Shown: one piece after another, positions 54,796-63,800 of the stretch
Position numbering within the stretch: position 1 is the first letter of the stretch
How the letters are laid out: each line of letters starts with the position of its first letter
NCBI GenBank assembly: GCA_964019425.1
Contig: OZ025789.1
Location: 682,001-746,000 of the forward strand
Source of the DNA: Flectonema sp. DT1601
Lineage: Eukaryota; Euglenozoa; Diplonemea; Diplonemida; Diplonemidae
DNA length: 64,000 nt
Reading direction: 5' to 3'
Made by a program: the position numbers and the translations under genes
The notes under the pieces: model-generated
What the model was told of the DNA's origin: nothing
What the model saw: the letters and a program-made list of their open reading frames with translations, nothing else
Databases searched by the model: none

Positions 54796-57700
54796 GTGGA
54801 AAAGGATACGGCTCGTGAACTGCTGCTAAAGGCAGGCGACGTCGAACGCAACCCTGGCCCTGACAACTCTCTCATATCTCTACTGAGCTGGAACTGTCGA
54901 TCGATGGGGAACAAAGGCGCTTATATTCACAAGCTGCTAAATGCCTATGCGCCTGACGTACTGTGCCTACAGGAGACTTGGACGAATGATGTAATTTCGC
55001 ACACGGACTATTTCACCTATCGGAATGATAGGGCAACACGAGGTGGAGGGGTTATTTCTATGGTGAAAAAATGCCACACTCAGCAGCGTTTGAACATGGA
55101 GCTTCCGCCACACTTAAATGATGTCGAGGTCGTGAAGGTCAACATAGGTGGAAAGATTGACATCATCAATGTTTATGCTCCCCCGGGATGCATGATCAGA
55201 GAGTCAGATCTTCCAGTCTCAACGAAAGCAATCGTCGCGGGTGACTTTAATGCCCATCATCCGGTGTGGTCACTTAAATCGACGAGAGCAGGTTCAACTT
55301 TACATGAATGGGCAGCTCAAAATGATCTACTGGTTGCTAACAAGATGGGGTCAATCACAAGGCCTTTTCCTGACGTCCCGGGGGGTGGTACCTCGCCAGA
55401 TGTAGTATTCTTTTCAAACTCGATGGTTCTTGAAGAATTTAGTGCAATTGAAGAAGATAATAAACATGGGTCAGATCATCGACCTCTCTACACCGTACTG
55501 GATCCCATGTGCCAACTTGCACGGGCCACGATAGGTTCGAAGAAACGCGTAGTGTGGGACTTCAAGTCTACGGACTGGAACTGCTTTGGGACCATGCTCG
55601 AAAAGAGAATTAGAAAATCAAGACTCTCCGATGATGCAACTGCGAATGCCAAGCTCTTTAATAACATACTGCATGAAGTGGCGGCTAAATTCATTCGTCG
55701 ACGTCTCCTTTTCAAAGGAAAACGGAGACGAAAGTGGAAGACGTCAACTCCCGATTCTACCAAATCGAAGGGTGTCCACCTACGTGATCAACTTGACAAG
55801 GGTAACAACTTTGCCTTTGCGTTTAAGAAGATCAAAGAACTGCAGCAAGATGCTGGTAAGGATATCAGTGTCAACAATATCTCTGACTGCGATCTCCCAT
55901 CAGCATTCTTGGACCTGTTTGTCTCGAAATCGGAAATATTATCGCTAGAGGCCCCCGCACTCTCAGAAGGTGATAATGAAATAGATATTTGCTGTGATTT
56001 CACAATGGCTGAAATTAAAGCTGCGATTAAGAACCTGAAGACCCGCAAGGCTGCAGGACCTGATGGAGTTCACAATGAGATGATCAAAAACTTCACTCCG
56101 GCAACAGTGGAATACCTCTTGAGAATTATTAACACTTCCTGGAAGACTTCAAAAGTACCGTACCAGTGGAAACAAGGTTTAATCAAGCCTATGTTCAAGG
56201 CTGGAAAACCTCGAAATGAGCTGAAGAGTTTCAGACCCATTACGCTCACCTCGGTTGTTGGGAAACTTGCGGAGAGGCTCGTGTATGACCGACTCATGCA
56301 CTGGCTCACAAAACATTCGTCGCTCAGCCCGCTACAGGCTGGATTCAGAAAGGGGAGAAATACCTGCGAGCAGATCACCGTTCTAGTGGATGCTATCGTA
56401 AGGAGCCACATGGAAGAAAAGAGATCAGTGTTCTTGTCATTCGACTTTACTGCTGCGTTTGACAGGATCAACCATAAGATACTTATATTAAAATTAGTAA
56501 AGATGGGTGTTCCAAATGTTATTATCAGATGGATCACAGACTTTCTTACAAACAGGAAGGTTAGAGTTGAAGCAAATGGTCATTTTAGCGAATTCCGTAC
56601 TCTGGCTAAGGGGGTTCCCCAGGGATCGATCCTGGGTCCTCTTCTCTATCTTATCTACGTTGATGACCTCTGCAAGATTTTGGAACTGGAGAAGGAAACA
56701 ACGACGTCTGCTCTGTATGCTGATGACACAGCCTGTGTAGTGTCAGGATCAAACATGGAAGAAGCTCTTTCGAATGCTCAATTAGTACTCGACAAAGTGG
56801 ATCAATGGTGTTTTGAAAACGACATGGCCTTATCGGTCTCCAAAACCTGTGCGCTTAAGATGAATGTTCGCTCGAAGGGCATAGTACTAAACGATACGTG
56901 TAATCGCGAACTGCTTTTCTCTAGATCTGTTGAGGAACGCATGCTTAAACTTGACTATGGTGACATCGAGAAGCATATCAATCTCAAATCACCCAGACCC
57001 ATGCTTCAAAGTGGCGAAACGATTCTTGAAATTGGAGGAATCCCAATCAAGACACAAGAAGAACTCGACAACTTGATGCTGCAATACGTCGTTCGTGAGG
57101 ACAGCATTATGGTTGTGAGAGCAATATTCAAAACTGCCTTTCTGTTACCGATAGTCGACTCAGTAAAATACCTCGGAGTTCACATCGACGACAGGCTCAC
57201 CTTCCACAAACAAGTAGGCAAGATTCACGAAGAATTAAAGAGGGGGATATCACTTCTGCAGTGCCTCCAGCCGTACGAACTGGACTACAAGACTCTTAAC
57301 ATGGTTAAGAACCTTTATGTAACCGCGAGAATCTCATATGCGCTTGACAGTTTTGGTTGGTTGATAAGCAGCAGCGTTGACAGCATCGACTTCGAACTGA
57401 GGAAGGTCGCCAGACTGGTTACTGGATGCAGCAAGTGTACGCCAAGAGAGTTACTGTTGTGGGAGTCTGACATGTATCCTTTTAAACGTCAGATTGAAAA
57501 GCAGACAAAAATTGCGTACTACAGGTATAAAGCCATGACTTGGATACCTAATACAAACAGACTCGCCTCAACACAAAGCTACTGGGCTGGCCTAATCCCT
57601 GGCACTGATAGTCAGCGTGAAAGCCAGTGCTTAGTGCAGCCTGACTCGATGGAACCCTGGATATCTCCGACGAACCTTAGGATTAGCAACAGCTGCGGAT

Positions 57701-58665
57701 TTCCGAAGTCCGCGAACCCTGCGGTGGACAAAGAAAAATTCATGTCGTACATTGGAACGTTACCTCCTGTCGACATGGTAATCAACTGCGATGGTTCTTA
57801 CTCTGCTTCCGGCGCGGCCGGTGCGGCTCATATTGCCAAGTCACGTAGCGGCCTTCGATCTGCATACGCGTCTAGGCTTTATCAAGCTGACTGCAGCTAT
57901 AGGACTGAACAACATGCTCTGAAGAACGCGGCTAGACATCTGAAAACGGTGTTTAGCAAAGATACTTCAATGAAATCTGTGAGGATATTCACGGACTCAA
58001 AATCCCTTCTGGATGAACTGCTGGGTGGAAGGTGCAGACAGAAGAATACTGAGTCCTTGAAGATACTGGAATACCTGCGCATGTGTGAAATGAAAGTGCA
58101 TTTGCAATTCATCCCCTCGCACATTGGAATCGAGTTTCACGATGAAGTTGACGCGCTTGCAAAGGAAGCAGCGCACAACAAGAACATCCGACCTGTGCTA
58201 GTCAAAGGCACTTACTTCTCGCGATCATCACATGTTAAGCGCTGCATCAAAAAGGATCTGCTTAACGTGAGTGGTTACACCTGCTACAAACACCTCATCA
58301 GAGGCCGTTCCGTTAAATACCCTCCTGGGATGGAAAGAGCCGACGAGATACGGATAGCGAACTTCCGGACAGGATGTCACCCGCTAATTCAGAACTGGCG
58401 CAAGACGATCGACTGCCCATTTTGTGGCGAACCGTCCTCACAGGTTCACCTGCTGCAGGGATGTCAATCTCCCAAACTCGACTCTGCCAGGTTCAAAATC
58501 CTGGGCTTCTCAACACTGACCGGCAAGTGGGATCGCGATCGAGAACTTATTATTGCCAACGAAATTCCTAACCTTGAAGCTCTCTTCACTTTGGCGTGGC
58601 TTCCATCACTCGCGTTGATCATAAGGTGGATGGAACAAACATCTAACCTTAGACTTTGGAAGTAA
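54796..58665 (+). CDS. LINE polyprotein: 2A, APE endonuclease, RT, RNase H
   Basis: 1289 residues. Residues 14-22 are GDVERNPGP, a complete 2A ribosome-skipping motif preceded by ELLLKA. APE endonuclease follows (about 28-240: SWNCRS, LQETW, AGDFNAHH, GSDHRP). RT spans about 430-690 with AGPDG, SFRPITLTS, QAGFRKG, FDFTAAFDR, KGVPQGSILGP and YADD at 641-644. A segment at 716-784 resembles a PDZ domain and separates the RT palm from VKYLGVHIDDR. RNase H lies at about 995-1140 (NCDGSY, YRTEQHAL, TDSKS, DALAKEA: all four acidic residues present). The C-terminus has CPFCGEPSSQVHLLQGC, a CCHC-type finger. The frame also continues upstream to the TGA, so translation may start there by readthrough. 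Confidence 0.92.
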   Translation: MEKDTARELLLKAGDVERNPGPDNSLISLLSWNCRSMGNKGAYIHKLLNAYAPDVLCLQETWTNDVISHTDYFTYRNDRATRGGGVISMVKKCHTQQRLNMELPPHLNDVEVVKVNIGGKIDIINVYAPPGCMIRESDLPVSTKAIVAGDFNAHHPVWSLKSTRAGSTLHEWAAQNDLLVANKMGSITRPFPDVPGGGTSPDVVFFSNSMVLEEFSAIEEDNKHGSDHRPLYTVLDPMCQLARATIGSKKRVVWDFKSTDWNCFGTMLEKRIRKSRLSDDATANAKLFNNILHEVAAKFIRRRLLFKGKRRRKWKTSTPDSTKSKGVHLRDQLDKGNNFAFAFKKIKELQQDAGKDISVNNISDCDLPSAFLDLFVSKSEILSLEAPALSEGDNEIDICCDFTMAEIKAAIKNLKTRKAAGPDGVHNEMIKNFTPATVEYLLRIINTSWKTSKVPYQWKQGLIKPMFKAGKPRNELKSFRPITLTSVVGKLAERLVYDRLMHWLTKHSSLSPLQAGFRKGRNTCEQITVLVDAIVRSHMEEKRSVFLSFDFTAAFDRINHKILILKLVKMGVPNVIIRWITDFLTNRKVRVEANGHFSEFRTLAKGVPQGSILGPLLYLIYVDDLCKILELEKETTTSALYADDTACVVSGSNMEEALSNAQLVLDKVDQWCFENDMALSVSKTCALKMNVRSKGIVLNDTCNRELLFSRSVEERMLKLDYGDIEKHINLKSPRPMLQSGETILEIGGIPIKTQEELDNLMLQYVVREDSIMVVRAIFKTAFLLPIVDSVKYLGVHIDDRLTFHKQVGKIHEELKRGISLLQCLQPYELDYKTLNMVKNLYVTARISYALDSFGWLISSSVDSIDFELRKVARLVTGCSKCTPRELLLWESDMYPFKRQIEKQTKIAYYRYKAMTWIPNTNRLASTQSYWAGLIPGTDSQRESQCLVQPDSMEPWISPTNLRISNSCGFPKSANPAVDKEKFMSYIGTLPPVDMVINCDGSYSASGAAGAAHIAKSRSGLRSAYASRLYQADCSYRTEQHALKNAARHLKTVFSKDTSMKSVRIFTDSKSLLDELLGGRCRQKNTESLKILEYLRMCEMKVHLQFIPSHIGIEFHDEVDALAKEAAHNKNIRPVLVKGTYFSRSSHVKRCIKKDLLNVSGYTCYKHLIRGRSVKYPPGMERADEIRIANFRTGCHPLIQNWRKTIDCPFCGEPSSQVHLLQGCQSPKLDSARFKILGFSTLTGKWDRDRELIIANEIPNLEALFTLAWLPSLALIIRWMEQTSNLRLWK

Positions 58666-59176
58666 AGTAGGTGACATGTAGTCGCCAATATCAATTTGTT
58701 ATTATTTTAGTATTTTCATCATTATCAATCATCTCCTGGTTGGGTAACTGCACATCACCTTCGGTGTTGTCGCAGTGTCTCATCCAACACTCCTGTCTCC
58801 TTCTTCTCCTATTCTCCTTATAAATTTCTCTTGAGGGCAGGCCTTCGGGCTGTTCAAGTGGTCTTTGACCACCGCTCTAGTTATATGCTCGATTCTTTGT
58901 TTTTCCTTATCGATGGTAGGAATGGTAACCGAATTAGCTTCATGTGTCCAATTTCAAGGACGCGTGACCATTTATTTTTCCGTTGCCGCTCTTCTTACGT
59001 CCTCAGGCGGAGCCTACCTATGTTTCCCGTGTTTTCCAATTTGTCAGACTTAAGTCAAAAAGAAAGTATAAAAGAAAGACAAAACATAGAAGTGAAAAGA
59101 ACAAAAACAAAGAGTTTGGTAGCACAGACGAGTGTAACCAAAAAAAAAAAAAAAAAAAAACGCAGACCGAAAGGCA

Positions 59177-59248
59177 TCTCCCATGGTGTAGTGGTTAGCA
59201 CTCGGGACTCTGAATCCCGCGACCAGGGTTCGAATCCCTGTGGGAGAA
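59177..59248 (+). tRNA. tRNA-Gln (anticodon CTG)
   Basis: A 72-base cloverleaf without intron. The acceptor stem TCTCCCA pairs perfectly with TGGGAGA and A follows as discriminator. The anticodon arm CGGGA-CTCTGAA-TCCCG gives anticodon CTG, decoding CAG. The T arm is CAGGG-TTCGAAT-CCCTG, a perfect B box. The sequence closely resembles eukaryotic tRNA-Gln in general. Runs of T at 59250-59254 and 59261-59265 would terminate RNA polymerase III. It lies between the + strand cluster and the - strand genes, a position where kinetoplastid tRNAs are often found. Confidence 0.96.
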
Positions 59249-59249
59249 T

Positions 59250-59265
59250 TTTTCAATTCTTTTTA
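59250..59265 (+). terminator. RNA polymerase III T-run terminator of tRNA-Gln
   Basis: Five T residues start two bases after the discriminator, with a second T5 run ten bases later as back-up. This is the standard Pol III stop. Confidence 0.7.
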
Positions 59266-59871
59266 CAGGGATTCCGTATCACAAGAAGAGCCTCATATTT
59301 CCCTGAACAGCACAAACCTGCTCTGCATTTCTAGAATCTGACAAAGAAATTATTTTACAAAGATAAAAAATCAACTAAGCCTTTTGGCTTAACTCATATT
59401 TTACCAATCACCGCAACAGGCTTTCGATAAAATAACCCTGACAAATGGCACTTAATGCTAACGAATTATTTATTTTTTCTTTCTTTTTCCCAAAGTGGTC
59501 TTCCGCTGTTTTCCCTCATGGTGTTGGGGAAGTGGTTTCGCTATTTTGATTGTTTTGGGACACCTACAAGGCTGGAATTTGTCTGCGTCAGTTAAACGAA
59601 GAACAGGTGGGATCAGAGATTCGGAGCTTCAGTTGGGAATCCTTCACCGAGTTCTAAAATCGAAAGGAGACCACATGGCCAAGCGGTAGTTAGGGCAGTT
59701 AGTTAGTGCATGAATCACCAACGGGGCAAAATGATAAAAACCCCTTCCTTCAGCTGTTGAGCTGACTATGTAGTTAGGGAATGACAGGATCGATAAAAGG
59801 AAGTGCGTAGCAGCTTCTAAGGTCTATGTTGACCAATTTGAACCAAAAAAAAGAACTATCGATGAAAAGCT
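59266..59871. other. Convergent spacer between tRNA-Gln and cytochrome b5
   Basis: The spacer separates the + strand and - strand gene groups. At about 59670-59720 a segment reads like a tRNA 5' half (TGGCCAAGCGGTAG, an A-box match) but no B box or cloverleaf follows. Otherwise nothing is recognised. Confidence 0.5.
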
Positions 59872-60288
59872 TTAGAATAACGGAATCTGAGACTGAATGA
59901 TCATCACTGCCGTGGCAATAAAGAGAACAGCGATTGCAGCGTTTGTAAACTTTTTTTTTTGTTGCGTAGCTTCCTTTCTCTTCTTCCACTGCTTCGTCTC
60001 TTCCCAAACGAACTCGGAAGAGGTCCAGTCCTCATGTGTGTTTCCCTCAATCTCACCAACAAGAAAATCCTTCATCTTCAACCTGGCTCTCTTGCTGTGC
60101 TTAATTGAAGTCCACTCCTCAGTCGCGTCTTTGCCATTATTCTCCATCAGCACGTCTCTGCCTCCTGGATGATCATTGAGGTACTGCTTGTCAATACAAA
60201 ACACTCTCCCACATACTATTATCCAACAGTCTTGTGATTCTTCACTCAATCTTGTGACTCCTTCCTTCGTATATGTTTTCATTGTCAT
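59872..60288 (-). CDS. Tail-anchored cytochrome b5
   Basis: A single exon of 138 residues. The haem-binding domain has HPGG with axial His40 and the second axial His64 in IKHSKRAR, the correct spacing for cytochrome b5. Surrounding residues (VFCIDKQYLNDHPGG, LMENNGKDATEEW, DFLVGEIEG) follow the family closely. A charged linker leads to one hydrophobic span at about 116-135 with a three-residue end (PLF), the layout of tail-anchored ER or outer mitochondrial forms. It transfers electrons to desaturases, hydroxylases or P450-type enzymes. A second ATG lies two codons in. It is downstream of the cyclase on the same strand, 547 bp away. Confidence 0.92.
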   Translation of the reverse strand: MTMKTYTKEGVTRLSEESQDCWIIVCGRVFCIDKQYLNDHPGGRDVLMENNGKDATEEWTSIKHSKRARLKMKDFLVGEIEGNTHEDWTSSEFVWEETKQWKKRKEATQQKKKFTNAAIAVLFIATAVMIIQSQIPLF

Positions 60289-60835
60289 TATTAGATGCCT
60301 GTTGAATATAATTTAAACAATCACATTGAGACCTGCGGCACCTAACTATCATCACTATTTCAAGGGCTGTAGCAAAAAAAAAAAATTAATAAACCAACAG
60401 GAAAACGCCTTCCCAGATGTTTATTACAATATTGCAGCATCAGTCGCATACTCCAAATCCAGAAGGACAGGAGAGCACTATTCTGAGCGATAGGTGTAAG
60501 GGGCGAGTGGGAATGGCTTTACGTTTTCATTTCTCATCCCAACAAAATACCGAAAAAGTCATTGCCGGAATTATTTAAGTAATTAATCGATTCTAATTCC
60601 GCACTAGTAATCTCTTCCTTCAACTGAACCACAAACTTCGAAAAGTCCTTCATAAAAGTATTCACAATATTTAGGAACGCGAATAGTGATCAACCCAACT
60701 CACGCTGGGCAGGTCAACTCGTGTAGTAAGGAACAGAGGGGCGGGAAGTGCATGTTTCTCCCAGATACTGTAAATTAGATGACGAAAGCTGCAATGTCAT
60801 TAGTCAGATGGTTCGAAGGATAACATTTTCCAGTG
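60289..60835. other. Intergenic spacer
   Basis: Spacer between the cyclase stop and the cytochrome b5 start on the - strand. A run of about 12 A near 60374 reads on the - strand as a T tract upstream of cytochrome b5, again a pyrimidine-rich leader. No gene seen. Confidence 0.55.
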
Positions 60836-63800
60836 CTATTCTCCAGCCTTTGGCATCATACTGGTGGGTCTCGCGTAGTTCTTGCGCAGCATATGCATGT
60901 AGGGTGATGGGACTTTCCGACCAGCAACCAAGAACGTAGGCATCTTTAATTTTGATACCCCACGAGGTTGGATCATATAGGTTTCCTCAACGAGTTCCGT
61001 CGTTGTTGGGGAAATGTGGACCCGTCCGGGGACTCCCCCCGATTCCATGTCTTCGGCAATAGTAACGGATTCTCCCCAGAGGTCGTAAGCTACTTTCTTA
61101 ACACCAATACAACCTGCTACTGCCGGTCCAGTGTGGCACCCGAGACGCATTTGAAGTTCCTTTCTGTCAGGGTGACGTTCATTGTGTTCAGACAGCGCTC
61201 GAAACATCTGAAGACCTGCCTCTACTACTCGGTGCGCGTGGTCAGTGATTGTGTGGTCAAGACCACCAGCCATGAAGTAGGCGTCTCCAATGGTTTTGAT
61301 TTTTTCAATTTCGAGCAGCTCGCCGATGTTGTCAAATTCGATAAAAACCTCATTCAAAAAGGAAACAATCTCAACAGCATTCAGATTACTACTGATGCTT
61401 GTGAAGCCAACGAAATCGGTAAACAGAATTGTAACTGAATTATGCATATCTGCAATTGGGTTTTCACCACTCTTTAGTCTCCTCGATACATTTTCCGGTA
61501 GAATGTTCGCAAGCAGCTTTTCACTTTGCTCAAAGTTCTTCTGAAGTTGCTCCGTATTATCGACTCTTCCAGTTTCAAGGTATTCACTGATTGCAGGTAC
61601 AGACTCCATTACATCTTGTGGTATCATTTTAAGCATTCCCTTTGTTCCGGATTCTTCCTGACTCAAACTTGAAAGCATTTTCCTAAAGACGAGATTGTAC
61701 AATTGAATCAGCGTCAGGAAAGTAATTATAAAAACCGCCTTTGAAATCGCAGAATTATAATCAATCGAATCCGTTGCACTCTCTTCGTACAAGCGACTCG
61801 AATGCGACAGTGTTTCGACAAGCGGTGTAACAACGCTGCGAAGTCTTTCCAAGGTTGTTGTTAACAGAGTGCAAGAATGATAACAATTCTCAGCATGAGA
61901 AAGCAACTCACGAATATCATCTTGCCAAACACGTAATTGTAAGTCCAATGGCATCGTCACTTGATTCAATGGACTTGAGTACACAGACGGCTCAAGTGGA
62001 GAACCCGGAGAAGTACCACACCTGTCAGAGTAGTAAGATTTTAAGATGTCGTTATTCCCATCGAAGTCATCTCCTCCAAAAGTCAAAAAATCCTGTTTTG
62101 AGTTTCCCTGGACGTCGCTGTAGTCGCTGGTGTCGGAGGATCCGAAGTAAAGTTTATTAACATTTTGTGTTATCACTAAAACAGTTTCCTTGAGAGCGCT
62201 GTACGCTATTCCACTGACAACTGAAGTACCGGAGGCGAGGTCATGAGAGAATACCATCGCTCTTGCAACAAGCCATTCTCTTGTAGATGCGAGATTCAGC
62301 CCCGACGCCTCATCGGAAGTCATTCTAACGCTGTATATTCCTATTGCGAATATCGCACAAATAAGTGTTGCGATCACCACCAACGATACTTGACATCTGA
62401 ACAGCAATGAACGAAACAGAGGATTGTCCGTCTGGTGCTTTTGCTTTTTTTCAGCCAGCTCTATCAGGGCGTGAACTAGTAATGACGTGACACCAATGAA
62501 TGTTATTGCGCAACAAACGTATCCAATTGTAGTAAGGGTCACGACCCTATCGTAAACGTTGTCTTCCTTCTGCAGCATGTCGGATTCGATTGTTTGGAGT
62601 GTGGCGTCGATCTCTTTCTGAAATAATTTATTAAACTGGTAGAAAACTTCCAAATACGGAACCGTGAAAGCTACCTCGCGAGCAATGTTTGCACGGTTTT
62701 CAGAATTCATCATATCTCGAGGTTTGCTGGTGTAAACATAAGTACGACAATCATAAACACGATCATCACAGAGAGGTGCGAGGAACATGGTTGCCAACTG
62801 AGCTTCTTCCGTACTAAAGTTCCACGCCGCATGCCTTAAAAACATTGCCGCACCTTGCGAGAGACTCTCATCAGTGTGATCAGGCGTCGCAAGTGATAAT
62901 GAGATCATTTCAAGACTTCGCATTCTCTCCCAATACTTCAGTAATGCCTGCCGCACTCTTTCATATTCTACAGAAGAGCCGCCTTTGTAATATGTGAATT
63001 CTTTATCTGCACTCTGAAAGAAGTCCTTCTTTAAATCTTCAACATATTTATTTAATTGCGAAGGGTTTGGATCAATTGAGTAAAGTTGCGTCTGCCGAAC
63101 TAAATCTGAAGCCTCAGTTAGCGTGTCGTCTGCAAACCGAGTGAAGGCAAAAGCAGTTTCTCTTCGACTGTCGTACGTGCGGATATTACTTCGAAATGAA
63201 TACAACAACAGGACATCAATAAGCACAAGTAAAGTAACGAAGGCATAGACATATCTAACACTACGATATTGAGATAATGTAGGCTTTCGTGAAAGAGAAA
63301 AAATCATCCTCAGCGCCAACAACACAGAAACAATACAGGCAGCAGCGTACAGAAAAATGAAAATGTCGGCGTCTGGAAAAGAGTCGCGTAAAACGGCGAG
63401 GTTCTTAATTGCTTCGTAGTTGGCAAGAACCTCATGCAGGTTTTCTCTAAAAATTCCAGTAAATAATATACTTTGTGCTTGCTTTCTAAGTTGATTAATT
63501 GTGAGTGAATGTGTTTCATCTGATGAGTAATAAGTGTCGCTGGACTTTCTGACATCAGCGTGGTAAAGCAAAACAGTCACAGGATCTGTTTCAGCATGCA
63601 GATACTCATCTGGTGTTGGCCACGTTGCGTCTCTCACGGTTTCTGTTAGAATCGATTCCTGATTGAATGCACGAGTTGCAAGTGAGAGTGACTGCAGTAG
63701 AGAGTTTTTAATCTTTCGCTGTCGCATCTTGCCATGCAGTATTCGATGCATTACTTTAGTATCAGCAGCTGTCTCACGTACCATTGCGTATTCCAATTGC

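Larger units (their letters stand above)
54187..59160 (+). mobile_element. Ingi/L1Tc-like LINE with 2A peptide, EN, RT and RNase H
   Basis: A non-LTR element with a 5' ORF, a TGA in CUA-G context, then a 1289-codon ORF encoding a 2A peptide, APE-type endonuclease, reverse transcriptase, RNase H and a CCHC-like finger. The 3' part runs to a 21-base poly(A) at 59140-59160. The domain set and N-terminal 2A match the ingi clade. The large ORF has no internal stop and all visible catalytic residues, so the copy is young or selected. The 5' limit is uncertain; the in-frame stop at 54184-54186 bounds ORF1 only. No target duplication was found by eye. A diverged fragment of a related LINE lies at 4775-4935. 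Confidence 0.85.

Noticed and set aside
54467-54914. Leu/Val- and Ser-rich frames on the - strand opposite the LINE leader
   Set aside because: They mirror the Pro/Ala and acidic codons of the leader on the + strand; no independent support.
58800-58900. Divergent small nuclear RNA gene upstream of the tRNA, as in trypanosomes
   Set aside because: The - strand here shows no U6, 7SL or U3 motif that I could recognise; only a small hairpin.
59670-59740. tRNA-like 5' half with A box in the convergent spacer
   Set aside because: No B box, no anticodon arm and no acceptor pairing could be found; at most a relic.
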